Source: Ulota crispa
Lineage: Eukaryota; Streptophyta; Bryopsida; Orthotrichales; Orthotrichaceae
DNA: 64,000 nt
NCBI GenBank assembly: GCA_963920765.1
Contig: OY987243.1
Span: forward strand, 23,183,419-23,247,418
Direction: 5' to 3'
Below, in pieces: positions 52,704 through 64,000 of this stretch (within the stretch, counting starts at the first letter, position 1; each line of letters opens with the position of its first letter). Made by a program: the position numbers and the translations under genes. The notes beneath the pieces are model-generated. The model had not been told where the DNA came from. It was given only the letters and a program-made list of their open reading frames with translations, and searched no databases.

Positions 52704-55700
52704 ATGACGCCAATATCGACGTCCGCTTGCGTGGTTAACAGACGACAATGCGTGTTACCCGTAAACATCTCCCGCCCTTTGCACCAGGACGGTGCGCACC
52801 ATGGCTTGTCACAGGTCTCGCAATCTCGTAAGGTAGCAGTGAACAGAGGATTAGGGCTGTGCAGTGAAAGAGTCAGAGTCAGAGCGGGGAGGATGGTGGC
52901 GATGAGCATGGCGGGAGGAGTGCAGTTGCAGCAGGAGAGAAGCAAGGATGATGGCGTGACCCACGAGGAGGACGGGGTGGTGCAGACGGTGGTGATTGTG
53001 GGCGCTGGACTCGCGGGACTGGCCACGGCCTTGGCTTTGCACAGGTAAGACCTTATTTCTCTCGAATTCTTCGTGCACTTGGGTGTCATTGCCATTGCGG
53101 AAGGTCATTTGGAGTTTGCCAAAATAGGTCCCAAAGTCTACTAAATTTACAAAGAAGAGAGAAAAATGAAAGTAAATCTACAATGAAAAGTTTACACTTA
53201 CCATGTACATATGCACATACATGCAGGGACGATGCTATTTGGTGTGCGTGAAACGGTGAGCCATGAGCAGGGATTCAAGATTATCAACTCAAAATCAATG
53301 GAATAATTAAAAAAGCAGCAAGTTTTTCAAGACATAGTAGTTTAAAATGCATAATTTAGGGTCCTATGTACACATTTATAGGTGGAATTTATTATTACAA
53401 CACAAAATCCCTGTTCATGGCTCACGGATCCCCGCTCATGAAATAGCATTCCCCATACATGCGATATAATGATAGACCCCTCATTCAAACAAAAGCTTTA
53501 CTTATGAAATTCATAGCTTGTCCCTTGCTACGATATTTTCTGTAGGGACACCCAAAAATTAGTCACCGCTTTTTGCTCATCATTACTGGTCAAATTTTTT
53601 GTTGACTGATGTCCTTGCTTGTTGGCCAATGAAAGAGGATTCCAATTCACCGAAGCGTGCATTGTTTGGATTACCGTATGCCAGAGTTATGCCAATGCAG
53701 AAGGTGATTTAAAAGGCAGAGGTTGCACTGCTCAGAGAGAATGAACTAGTTACAAGAACGTTTGTCCTGTTTCACCTACTTAGTTCTGAATTGATATAAT
53801 ATATGAAAGGGGCACTTATTAGGCTCGGTCCAGACCAGGACGTCCAGAGGCATTGGATAAAACCATAAGCATTCTCATTGGTTAATCTCAAGGTTTTGAG
53901 CAACATTTCGAATCCACACGGTGAAACCTTTGGCTTTTCTGTCATTTGTTATGCGAAGGCTCCGCGCCTTCCAGGAGCTATGGCTACAGAGGTAGCGTAC
54001 CGGGGGCGCAAAGCCTTCGCCGAAGGCCGAAGAAGAGAAGCCTTCGGCCCTGCCAATGAATCATTTTTTTGTTTCAATTTTGAGTTTTTTTATCTTGTAT
54101 TCTTTTCTTCTTTAAAGCAAAATCCTAAAAACAAATAGAGCAGATGGTCCAACTCCAGTATACCATTCACACCAAAGGGATGTTCACTTGATTATTAGTC
54201 CATGTCATCAACCACTCCCGTCAAAATAGGAGAGGAGAGGACAAGATTTGGTGTTAAGGTAGGTGCACTCATACACGCTCATTTAAGAATTTTGACCCTA
54301 TGCGCCTTGGATGTTTATTTCATTTCTGAAATGAGCATGCCAAGTACAAGGGGCGGCATTGGGAGCTGAGTAGAGAGGGTGCGCCTACCTTACCTTGGGA
54401 GGTAGCCCCAAATCTTGTCCACTAGATAAAACACTTCCTCTCACTTCAAGTGAGGTAAAGATAAGATCATGTCAATTGAGAATAAAAGGAAGAAAACTAC
54501 ACCTCCAATGGACATCCGGTGCGTGGTGTGAAACCATTCACAGGACGGACAAATCCTGGACGAAGCACTAGACAAGGGCTTTCGTCTGCTGGCTCTGGAT
54601 GTCCTGGTCTGAACCGGGCCTATATTAATCTCCTCTTTTGCTCCGCTCCTCAGATTTTGGTATGTCCTTGTTGTCGAATGAAAGGAGATTCTAGGGCATC
54701 AAATAGTGTAATATTCTGATACTTACATATTCTGATACTGATTCTTCGAATGTTGATTTAGGGGATGTACACCAACTGAACATTTGATCAAGTGACATCT
54801 TTGGGTAGCTGGAGGTTTTAGGTTTTCTACCTTAACGTGTATTTCAGTTGAGGGTTTGGTTTTATCAGGACGATGTGTTATCATGACAATCGACAGTAAG
54901 AGCTTATTAATCAAGTGTTCCTAATTATTATGAATGTGAACAGAGTGGGAATAAAGGCGTTAGTTCTGGAGCAATCAGGAGGCTTGCGAACGGAAGGAAC
55001 CTCCCTCTCTCTCTTCCCCAATGCATGGCGAGCACTCGACGTTCTCGGTGTGGCAGATCAGCTCCGAGGTTCATATATCAATTGCGTTGGGTAATGGCTT
55101 CATTCTCATTTTAATCTCTTTAGTTTGCATTGGCATCCAATAAGACATGTATGTTTTTTTGGTCTGCTGGAAATTTTCAGTTTCCTTCATTCTTATCGTC
55201 ACCTGGTTCAACCAAATACGAATAGAACATGTGTAAAAGCATATTGCCTAAGTGAGTAACCTCCACCTCAGGTCCACAGTTAAGGCCAACCTCTAAAGCA
55301 ACCTCTGTCAACAAATTACCTATCTAAGTGCATTTCCAACCCTATTCTAGTCGTTTTCAATTAGATAAGTTCTAACGTAGCAACTTGAACTAACAACTTG
55401 AACTAACTGGCCAAAGTAGTAGTCTTTTAGCAAGTTAGTGCTGATTCTTGCAGACTATTGGACAGTGGATTTACGTTCATTCCATCACGTAATGAAATTC
55501 CCCGACATTGGACAAACAAATAGACTAGAATCGTATATTGCAATGGTTTAAAATGCTAAATAACAAAGTGGAATCTGTCAATGCAGAGCACGAATCCGGT
55601 CATCGAAGGGGAAACTCATCAAAGAATTCTTAAACTCTGATTTTCCTGGAGGGTGAGTAGTACCTGCCTGATCATGGTCTGAAGTAGAGTGTATTATGGA

Positions 55701-58700
55701 GGTGCGAATTTTTTTTCACTTCCATGCATTGAATGTGATACTCAGTCTGGTCCTTTTAAAGTATCTCTTTAAACAGTTCTCTTTCCAAAAAAGGCTTGAG
55801 AAACTCGCATATTTAGTTTACAATGGCAGTTTTTTTAATTCTAGCGTTAATCTTGACAGGCCTCATGAATTACGAGCAGTTGAGAGGCAGTCATTGCTCC
55901 GGGTTCTTGCCGAGGCGCTCCCAAGTGATGCTATTCTGTTCAATTCTCGAGTCAAAAACATCCGCAAACCTCGTGACACGCAATTAGTCACAGAAGTTGA
56001 GCTCGACAATGGTACTGTCATTAAGACGAAGGTAACCTTAGATTCTATCAACACTGTTCAATGAAAACCAATGCAAACACGATATTCGTTAATTTGGGAA
56101 AAAAACCTTTCTCATTACTAATTTTGAGAATATTGAATTTTGCATTTGTGAGAATGTTTTGGTGATTTGAAGTGATTTTTTTGATAATTTCTTCAAGATA
56201 TTTTGTCATTGATGTAAAGTTTTGAAGAAATCATCATAAAATTCACTCTGAATCGCCAAAAATCTCTTAAAAAGATAAAATCCAACAGTTCAAAATTTTT
56301 TTTCTTCCCAAATTAACGAATATCCTGTCTTCCATTCATTTGTATGGTGGATGTTTTGGTTTATCAAGCAAGTCTATATACATAATTAATGTTACCAAGT
56401 CTAAAATATTACAGCATTTGCATTTCAAGTCTCACGTATCACATATATATATTTATATATAAGGACTATCCCTTCTTTAAATTTTCGGGGAGAGCTTTTC
56501 ATTAGGTACCACTTAGCAGGGTCCTTTTAATTTTGCAAAAAATATATATACTCATTTTTGAGTTTTTAATTTTCTATATTTTGCACTAGAGAGATTAGAG
56601 AAAGGAGAGCAAACTTTATAGTTGGTTTATAAGAGGAATATTTGATCTACTGTGATATTACAGGAGAAGGAATTCAGACCCCAGGTTTAAAAATGTTAAG
56701 GTAACCATATCTTAAAGTGTTCCACAGCATGTGAGCGTGATTCTTTTTTAAATTGTCTTTAGTTTTTCAGAAAACTCCTTAATGAATTATTATAAGAACG
56801 TAAGTTTGTAGGCTCTATTGTTCAAAAGGTGTGCATTTTGCAACAAGAACATGGAGGGATTGGTTGCAAAAACCATAGGTATTAATGTTATGTGGATTTA
56901 CTTGGAGTTTTGGCAGGTGTTGGTTGGTTGTGATGGCGCTCGTTCAGTAGTAGCCTCATGGATGGGTCGATCTGAACCCCGACCTGTGGGACAAATGGCA
57001 ATTAGAGGATTATCCGAGTTCAAATCCGGGCATAATTTTGAGCCAAGGGTGGAACAAATTATAGGCCAAGGTGTACGAGCAGGGTTGGTTCCAGTGACAA
57101 AGAATAAAGTATACTGGTTTGTGCTTTTCAACATTACTTCTTCAGGTATGTCACAGAACCCCCTTCCCTTTTTTTTCAACATTGGTTTTACCCCCCTTGA
57201 CACACAATATCATACAATATATAATGCAATCTCAACTTCCTAACGATATTCTCTCTTCAAGGTAACTTACATGTATTAATGACATACTCTTCTTATGGAT
57301 ACTTTAAGATTTGCTAGTATAATTGTAATACATTTAAAAGTTTTTATTTTCATTTAGATTCAATTTCAAAGATCTTCATGTCACCATATTTTGTGTCATA
57401 ATTAGGTCAATGTCCAAATTTGATACTCTTACCTTGTCACAAGGATAGACTTACAATGGATTGAAAGTTTCAAAAATGAGATGTGGATTAAGAACAATGA
57501 CACTATGCTAAGATCCAACATTCTAATGAGTAAAGTTCGTACTTAGTGGTGACATGTGGTTGTAGGAAGAGTGATATTTCTATCGAATGGGGTTTTTGGA
57601 TTTAGGATTTTAGTAAGGTTTTAATTGAGGATTATGTAACAAGAAATTACAAAAAGTATTCATATCTACTCGGGGTAGAAGCACTTGCGATTATCTTGCT
57701 GCTACATGTAAGACTTAGTCGATGATAAAATACTGTATGGCTTACTATAAATGACTCCCCTTGCCAGTTTCAGACCTCAGATTAGGTTCTTGTGTTTAGT
57801 TACGTGAGCTTTTGATGGGCTGAGTCAGCCATTTGGGGGTGACATCAGAATTAACCTTAGGCTGTACCTCACACTAGAAATGGCTGAAGGTTGAATGTAC
57901 CTTCCGCAGAAAACCATGTACAAGTTTGTTTTGTGTGGGATATCCTACGGTGCGAGACAGCATAAAGCAACAACAACCTAACAACCATATGAGCTGTTCA
58001 TAGCTTCCCTCAATAAGTCAAAACTCTATGTAACTATAAACAAGAAGGTTTTAAGATAAAACTTACAAAAACAAATTGGAGCTATTGTTTGCCAAAAAAA
58101 CTTATCAACATTCAAAGTGAGCAAATATTTGACATTTTTGGCCATAAGTTTGTTTGCTTACGGTGTCTTGCACTAGGGGAATTCTATACCGTGAGCAGGG
58201 ATCCCTAAGTCGTGGTAAGCCGTGAGCTTGGATTTTTTTGTCAAAATATCAAATTTCACTTATAAGTGTGTATGTAGGGTCCTATAATTGTGCAATTTAA
58301 ACTTTCACCTCTTGAAAAACTTGTCGTAAAAAAAAAATTCCATTGATTTGGAGCTCAAAATCAATTTTTGCTCACAAAAATCTGGACTCATTGCTTATTG
58401 CTCACCATTTTATGCTCACAAAATAGAGTCATCCTCTTGCACTAATAACAATGAAAAAGAATGCTTGCAAAAAGTTGAAGAAGGTTTTGTATGAGTTGTT
58501 CATAGCACTCCTTGATAAGTTGAAACCCTTTGTAACTACAAGTAAGAAGGTTTTTAGGATTGAAGTTATGAAACCAGATTGGAGCTATTGTTTACCAAAA
58601 GAAAGTGATTGGCATCCAAAGTTAGCAAGTATTTTACATTTTTGGCCAAAAACTTGTTGGTTTATGGTGTCTAGTACTAAACAATGGTGCTTGGATAAAA

Positions 58701-59693
58701 TCAACACTTTGGGTTAGAAAAAAATGTTAACTATATCCAAACATTGATCATAAACAAGCACTCCATTTGCATTACTTCCCCTAGTTCTGGTGATTACAAC
58801 TTTGGAGGTGCTTTCCCACTTGTATTTTTGTTCACTAACCAAATACCTTTATAGTTGATGAGTTAGAATGAGCATTACCAAAAAGCAAACCTTGATTGTA
58901 CGCAAGCACTTGACCTTAACCAAGCTCATAATACATATTTTGGATAAAAGGCAAGTGGGACTGTAATCATGTCCAATCATTTCTGTTACAAAGGTTGACG
59001 TTAACCAAGCCCCACTGTAGCAGTGTAGAGGAACATCTGCAGAGAGTTGAAGAATGTACTTAAGCTTGCTTTTTTAGCAGGATATAAGTGACGTTAACCG
59101 TAGCGCTTGTTGTGTGATATGCAGTTCCTTCAAGAATCACCGACCCAAGCAATGTAAAAGAAGAAGCATTAAAATGCATGCAAGGCTGGCCACGGGACAT
59201 CCAAGAGTGCATTCAAAACACACCCTTGGAAAGCTTCAACCGCAGCAGCATAAAAGACCGGTGGTCCATCCCACTGATGACACCTCAGCAGGCCGCCAAC
59301 GGGATCACCTTGGCAGGCGACGCCGCACACCCCATGACACCCAACCTAGCGCAAGGCGGCTGCACTTCATTAGAAGACGCGGTGGTGTTGGCTCGCAAGC
59401 TGTGCGAGGCGTTGCGAGAACCACAACATCAGCATCAACATCAACAGCATCAACATCAACAGCAGCAACAACAGCAGATCGGCTCGGCTTTGACGGAGTA
59501 CGAGTCGGAGCGATGGGCTCGCACGTTTCGACTCACCGTGAAGTCGTTTGTGTTTGGGTGGCTTTTGGCTTGGGACTCTAGTCTTGTCTGTTTTGTACGA
59601 GATACTGTTGCTTTGCCTGTGGCATTCCGTGCTTCGTCTGTTTTTGCCAGTACTAAGTTTGATTGTGGTGCTTTACCTCCACCTTTGGATTGA
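52704..59693 (+). CDS. FAD-dependent monooxygenase, CTF2/MO1-like, plastid-type leader, 6 exons
   Basis: Single-component flavin monooxygenase (aromatic hydroxylase fold; zeaxanthin epoxidase and CTF2/MO1 are relatives). The substrate cannot be inferred. Exons: 52704-53044, 54944-55090, 55587-55652, 55860-56031, 56917-57145, 59125-59693; 1524 nt, 507 aa, all phases consistent. About 90 N-terminal residues rich in Ser, Arg and Val look like a transit peptide. FAD motifs: GAGLAG (residues 100-105), VGCDGARSVV (DG at 248-249) and LAGDAAHPMTPNLAQGG (GD at 383-384). Exon 2 has SLFPNAWRALDVLGV, typical of the CTF2 branch. Near the C-terminus there is a Gln/His run of about 17 residues from (CAT/CAG)n, followed by a hydrophobic segment (FVFGWLLAWDSSLVCFV). 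The introns hold several transposable elements. Confidence 0.92.
53227..53455. repeat. Intronic repeat family B, copy 1
   Basis: Contains GTGAGCCATGAGCAGGGAT, TCAAAATCAATGGAAT, TAGGGTCCTAT and TCATGGCTCACGGATCCC. It has inverted-repeat-like ends (GATGCTATTTGG / AAATAGCATTCC). A relative is at 58178-58432. Confidence 0.65.
53822..54620. mobile_element. Non-autonomous DNA transposon in monooxygenase intron 1
   Basis: About 800 bp with 28-bp inverted ends: GGCTCGGTCCAGACCAGGAC on the left, and GTCCTGGTCTGAACCGGGCC on the right. An internal hairpin spans about 54238-54425 (ACAAGATTTGG / CCAAATCTTGT). Target duplication unclear. No transposase. Confidence 0.6.
56081..56324. mobile_element. Foldback MITE in monooxygenase intron 4
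   Basis: GATATTCGTTAATTTGGGAA (56081-56100) is the exact inverse of the right end TTCCCAAATTAACGAATATC. The interior is non-coding. A diverged relative is at 18475-18720. Confidence 0.75.
58178..58432. repeat. Intronic repeat family B, copy 2
   Basis: Shares GTGAGCAGGGATCC, GTAGGGTCCTAT and CCATTGATTTGGAGC with 53227-53455, in inverse orientation for part of its length. It lies in intron 5 of the same monooxygenase gene. Confidence 0.55.
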
Positions 59694-59914
59694 TGAGCGC
59701 CGTCTCTCTCTTATTCCTATTTTTTGCTTTATTATTGCTTTGGTGTTGATTGTTGGAATTTTTTTTTTTGAGGAATGTGCTTGGGAAGAGACTGAATTAG
59801 GAGTGGTGAACTTATTTTTAAGGGAATTGATATGTGCACATCAGGGCGGGTGATAGGGCCAATGACGTTCCTTCGTTCTTCCTTTCCATCCAACCTTTCC
59901 GGCTTCCTATGACT

Positions 59915-59983
59915 CCTAAACGCCTGAGGCATCAAATTTTGGTGTTCAACAGATCAAAATTTGGTGCCTCAAGAATTCAGGGG
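59915..59983. mobile_element. Very short TTAA-type MITE
   Basis: 69 bp: TCCTAAACGCCTGAGGC to GAATTCAGGGG, then TTAA. GGCATCAAATTTTG pairs with CAAAATTTGGTGCC, making an almost complete hairpin. The left TTAA is not preserved. Confidence 0.45.
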
Positions 59984-60008
59984 TTAACAAATTATTTGTT
60001 GACATTAA

Positions 60009-60226
60009 CCCTTAAATAACCATAAGGAACCGTATATATGGTGACGTATAATTGTCATTTGCTACCAATAAGAAATTTTAATTTGGGATCTCAAGTAGTT
60101 CACTAGAGTTGTATTATCTATTCTCCAACTTCTTTGTTGGTCTCAACTATAGTAGAGGTGTAGATCCATTCCAAATACAAGGAAAATATCCCGTATTGTA
60201 TTGGTTGCAAAGGGTCTTTCGGTCGT
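60009..60226. mobile_element. TTAA-type 225-bp MITE family, copy A4
   Basis: TTAA at 60005-60008 on the left, TGAA at 60227-60230 on the right. Begins CCCTTAAATAACCATAAGG and ends TCTTTCGGTCGT. Single 21-bp unit. Confidence 0.8.
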
Positions 60227-60230
60227 TGAA

Positions 60231-61142
60231 CCTCTAAAGGCCCAAGGAGCCCACTTTGGGCTTTGTGAGAACTTGGGCAGGCTCTATTGATTTCATAATT
60301 TGGAAATTTTTCATGAATTTTTTAGGATGGATGCTACTCATCATAACCTACGTGTGAAGCTTTATTTCATGTCATTCCAATAAGTGTTGCAAAAGTTATA
60401 AGGTTTTTTCAATTTCAATGTCAAACTAGGTAACAAAAAATATATTCTAAATTTTTATTTTTTATAGAATTTTATAAATTGATACCTATTCAAAAAAAAC
60501 TGAATCACTCAATTCCAAATAATGAGGTACAAGTTAAAAGGAATTTTATTTTGCAGGCAATGAAGGTAGGAAGAGGGTAGAAAAAACATATAAAGTTATC
60601 TTTTCCTCTCAATTTTGAAAATTTTCAAATGAAAATGAAGAGTAAAGTTATTAATTGTTTGTTAGAGCATTCTCACCATTGGGATTAACAACAATTTTCA
60701 AATTCTTCCAAAACTTATTAGCATATTAGTTATATCTTTCATTCATCAATACCTTTCACTTTACAATTTTTGTAAAAATGAATCCAAATTTCTTTTTGGT
60801 CAATCTTTTTTATATATGCTTTCAACCCATTTTCCAACATATTGAAAAAAATTGCACAAGAAATACAGCATATGTGCTTTTCTCTAAAAAGTTTGAAAAG
60901 CAAAACTTCACCTTCTGGAAGGACTAGAAAAGCCTACAATTTGAAATTTAGGCACATTGATCTTGCAATTGGTGGGGACATTCATCCTAAAATTTTGGGA
61001 CAATGTACTTGTGCAAGTCAACCAAAGGATCCTACGGTTGGATTTGTTAAAAAGTAAGTTTTAAAGAAGATTTTGACCCTGATTTTGGGGACTAGTATTT
61101 TGAAGTAGTTTTGGGCCTCTAAACACAAAAGAATTTTAGGGG
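60231..61142. mobile_element. TTAA-type non-autonomous element, ~0.9 kb
   Basis: Starts CCTCTAAAGGCCCAAGG directly after the junction with A4 and ends GAATTTTAGG GG before TTAA (61143-61146). There is no transposase; the small ORF at 60842-61057 has no recognisable domain. Confidence 0.6.
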
Positions 61143-61160
61143 TTAAGGATTAATCCTTAA

Positions 61161-62110
61161 TCCCTAAAGGCCAAAGCCCTTTTTTTTTGTGAAAATCACT
61201 CAAAACTGCCACTTTTGAGGGAGTGAGGAGAAATATAATTTATTTTTATTTTTTTTGGAAATCCAACCAGAAGATCTTGCCTTAGAATATGGGAGGTACT
61301 TGTGGGAAAAAATCAGCTCATTCTAGTTGTAGAGGAGTGAGATATTGACATCTGAAGTGAAAACAAAAGTTTTTTTCCTTGTTGCCCAAAAATTTCAGAA
61401 GCCTTTGACGTCTCCTATATCAAAAAAATTGCTCTACCCAAAGTTGAGGTTTATTTTTCCCATGTAGAAGACCAAGTTAGGTAAATGTGAGAGAATTTTC
61501 AAATGAAACAGAGGTGTGGATCATACTTCGTAAAATCTTGCAATGCCATAAGGTCATGAAATTTGCATATACACTAGGCAAAATTGGAGGATTCATGTAA
61601 ATTTCAAAAACCCAAATTACTTTGATCCAAATGGTGAAAACCAAGGAATCTTAGTCTACTACAACTTGCAAAAAAAAAAGTCAAAAAACAAATACACAAA
61701 GAGCTCAAAAAAATAAAGCAACAAGTTTACAAGGGGAAAAGGAATGGAGGTTTGGGAGCCCCATACCTACCCGCAAACTAAAACTTTTCATAACTTTCAT
61801 CTCATCTATCAAAATTGAATGATTCAAAGCTTTCCAAATACATAAAAATGTAAAGAACCAATTTCAAAATTTTATTTAAAAAAGTTGCAATTTTTTTTTT
61901 TTTTTGCTACTTGATTCTCCCCTGTTTTGCAGTTATTCATGCATAACTTCTTCAATAATTGTCAGAATGAAGGAAAAATTAGATTCCCACGTAGAACCTA
62001 TAATTTCCCATCTTCAATAAAAGTTTTCAAAAATCTCGCAAAGTAATTTAGCCATAGGTACCTGCACAAAATCCCATTTGTCCCCCAAGGGGACATTGGG
62101 CCTTTAGGCG
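61161..62110. mobile_element. TTAA-type non-autonomous element related to 22025-22753
   Basis: Left TCCCTAAAGGCC after TTAA (61157-61160) and right GGGCCTTTAGGCG before TTAA (62111-62114). The right half matches the foldback at 22025-22753 (TTTAGCCATA, AAAATCCCATTTGTCCCCC). Confidence 0.68.
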
Positions 62111-62114
62111 TTAA

Positions 62115-62333
62115 ACAATGGAGAGGCCATTTGCAACTAGTACAATACGGGATATTTTCCTTGTATTTGGAATGGATCTACACCTCTACTACATTTGAGA
62201 CCGACAAAGAAGTTGGAGAATAGATCAATGCGGTTCTAGTGAGCTATTTGAGATTCCAAATTAAAATTTCTTACTAGTAGCATATGACAATTATACGTCA
62301 GCGTATATGCTATGCCCTATGGCCAATTGAAGG
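62115..62333. mobile_element. TTAA-type 225-bp MITE family, copy A5
   Basis: Shares the TTAA at 62111-62114 with its left neighbour and has TTAA at 62334-62337 on the right. Core GGATCTACACCTCTACTACA and GTTGGAGAATAG as in the other A copies. Confidence 0.78.
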
Positions 62334-62462
62334 TTAAACATCATTGGGCAAATCATCCTGGTGTGCATATATCAAGCACAAGAACGCGGTGTGCTCATAC
62401 CAATTCTTTATTTTAAGTGGCCAATTGTTGTATTCATTAGTTGAAAGACTTTGAGGGCCCCA

Positions 62463-63059
62463 TGTTGTAGGATGATTATCAATTAAGAGAGCTAGAATGT
62501 AAATCATGGCTTATGGTAACAATAAGTAAAGTCATTAGTTTATAGTATGTGTGAGGTGTTTTTCCCTTCATCCGCGGTTTTATCCTTGATTAATAAGGTT
62601 TTCTCAGATAAGGCTTTGATGAGGCAACAACCTTTTAGAAATGTTGGTTAAGAGAAATCACTAGAGTTTATTTTAGTGAAGGGATTCATAAACCAATGGT
62701 CTAGAAGGACTTTTACTTTGGAGTTTCTTTTAGGTAAAGTATTTCATAGACCAGTAGAGAAAAACTTTCATTTATATTCTCTCTCCTTAGTATATAGATG
62801 AAACTCTATTTGGAAGAGGGTGTTCTTAGAAAAAACCAATTATTATTTGATATATGATTATGTTCTCTAAAACCAAATTTTATTCTATACTTCAAAATAT
62901 ATTTCATTTTTGTTTGTTCTCTTACGTTTTAAATTTTTTATCATCTTCAAGTTTTATTTTGAGAGGGATTTTGTGCATATTGTCTCTCACTCAATTCTCT
63001 GATATAGTCGCAGCCAGACAACCTGCGTGTATCCAAAGCGCACTCCTTGCTACCTGACA
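62463..63059 (+). mobile_element. Probable LTR of a retrotransposon
   Basis: It begins TGTTGTAGG and ends CCTGACA (TG...CA). It is immediately followed by TTTGGTGCTTCTATTGAAAG, whose TGG start and position suit a tRNA primer-binding site (about 63062-63079). The left boundary is a guess, because the partner LTR is outside the window. Confidence 0.45.
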
Positions 63060-63109
63060 TTTGGTGCTTCTATTGAAAGAGCTTTGAGGTGATTGTTGCA
63101 GTTGTTAAC

Positions 63110-64000
63110 ATGGGAGATAGTGGGAAGATTTTTGGCCTCGATACCAAAAGTGCCAAAGGGGCTAAGTTGCCAACAAAGGTTCATGCTGCCAATACAAGAG
63201 GTATTAGTAGACCTCAGTTGCCAATGGATGATCTCTTAGGAGCATTGGCCATATTCATGGTTGTTACATTGGACCATTTTTAACCCGTCCGTCCGTCCGA
63301 CGCAAATATAAATGGTCAACGCACCGACACATATATATTTTTTTCTTCAATGTTATTTTGGTATGGATTTAGACACAACCTTACATTTACACCAAAACAT
63401 CCACTTCTTGATTTTAGAGTGGACAACCACCTCATTTGAACCCGTCCGTCCGTCTTCTTGTTCTGTCCAACAGCAAAATCACGTCTGGTATAACAATTCT
63501 GGCCATATTTATAGAATAGCATCTTACAAATCAAGGTAGATAAATAGCCATCAAAGCGTTGAAAGCGGTTGTTGCAATGAACAAAATATTTGACAGCAAG
63601 AATATATTCAAGTTCTTGTGGTCTTATGTTTGCGAGATGGAGGTGCATCAAATCGATGAAAATCAAATGATGGCAACTTTCAACATAGCAGTTGAACTTG
63701 ATATTCGTAACCGAATGCGAGAGATCCGCAAAAAGGTTCACACTTGGACTACTTTTGCTGAGCGGCCGCGAGACAAATATTTTGACGAAGGCACGGAAAA
63801 GATGACCAAGAAGTTTTTTCTTAAGTGGATGGAACAATAGCTAGGAAATAATATTGGTGTTTTTGAGTTGCTGAAAGACTTTGAGAAGAAAGTTGCTTAG
63901 TTATTCATGGCAAAAAGCTGCCTTTTACATACCAAAAAGGCAGAGCTCTTTCTTCAAGTAACTAATGCTACATTAGAGCATAGGCTTCTTTTGTTACTTA
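63110..64000 (+). pseudogene. Retrotransposon gag remnant (broken, cut by window edge)
   Basis: After the primer-binding site, an ATG at 63110 opens a 57-codon frame (MGDSGKIFGLDTKSAKGAK). From 63559 a second frame reads NKIFDSKNIFKFLWSYVCEM, ...RKKVHTWTTFAERPRDKYFD, MTKKFFLKWMEQ, then stop (63838-63840), LGNNIGVFELLKDFEKKVA, stop (about 63898-63900), then KKAELFLQVTNATLEHRLLL to the window end. The layout resembles gag-type capsid proteins of plant retrotransposons. Two in-frame stops and the split frame mark it as dead. It is downstream of, and on the same strand as, the probable LTR. Confidence 0.55.

Noticed and set aside
52634-53108. Minus-strand ORFs opposite the first monooxygenase exon
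   Set aside because: Shadows of the GC-rich transit-peptide exon on the other strand.
63316-63837. 173-codon minus-strand ORF
   Set aside because: Antisense to the gag remnant; no recognisable domain.

Overview
The window is nuclear DNA of a land plant. The genes are split by many GT-AG introns, the intergenic DNA is AT-rich, and there are many miniature inverted-repeat transposable elements (MITEs). The gene set is plant-like: a subtilase, a GDSL esterase, a BADC regulator of plastid acetyl-CoA carboxylase, eL33/RPL35A and a CTF2/MO1-type monooxygenase. Intron density, gene content and a gag fragment at the right edge suggest a non-seed plant (bryophyte or lycophyte), but this is a low-confidence inference.

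Layout. 1-3544 (-): the N-terminal part of a kinesin, cut by the left edge. 4883-9668 (+): a 12-exon organellar Kdo transferase (KDTA/WaaA family), reading away from the kinesin. 9835-12309 (-): a five-exon GDSL esterase/lipase, tail to tail with KDTA. 12939-15338 (-): an intronless secreted subtilase with a duplicated upstream region. About 16-22.8 kb is mostly transposable-element debris. 22965-24216 (+): RPL35A, whose short promoter abuts a long foldback element. 28774-31520 (+): a BADC-type protein that lacks the biotinyl lysine. 32.4-37.3 kb is repeat-rich. 37610-42720 (-): a nine-exon gene encoding a UMP-CMP kinase fused in frame to a CaMKII association (hub) domain. This is the most striking item in the window. 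46841-47182 (+): a small protein with a mitochondrial-type leader. 52704-59693 (+): a six-exon FAD-dependent monooxygenase. 59.9-62.3 kb is a head-to-tail pile of TTAA-flanked elements. 62.46-64.0 kb: a probable LTR, primer-binding site and broken gag.

Mobile DNA is the second theme. At least ten elements begin CCC(C)TAAAG or CCCTTRAACGACC and are flanked by TTAA (or TGAA), as expected of piggyBac-type insertion. Others carry the target-site signatures of Mutator-like (9-10 bp), hAT-like (8 bp TATAAATA), PIF/Harbinger (TTA), Stowaway (TA) and CACTA (3 bp) elements. Two MITE copies have locally expanded a 21-bp unit into a minisatellite.

The genes do not form a pathway. KDTA, BADC, the kinase fusion and the monooxygenase are independent housekeeping or metabolic genes. 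Exon models were assembled by eye: for KDTA, GDSL, RPL35A, BADC, the kinase fusion and the monooxygenase, every junction uses GT-AG and the summed exon lengths are divisible by three.
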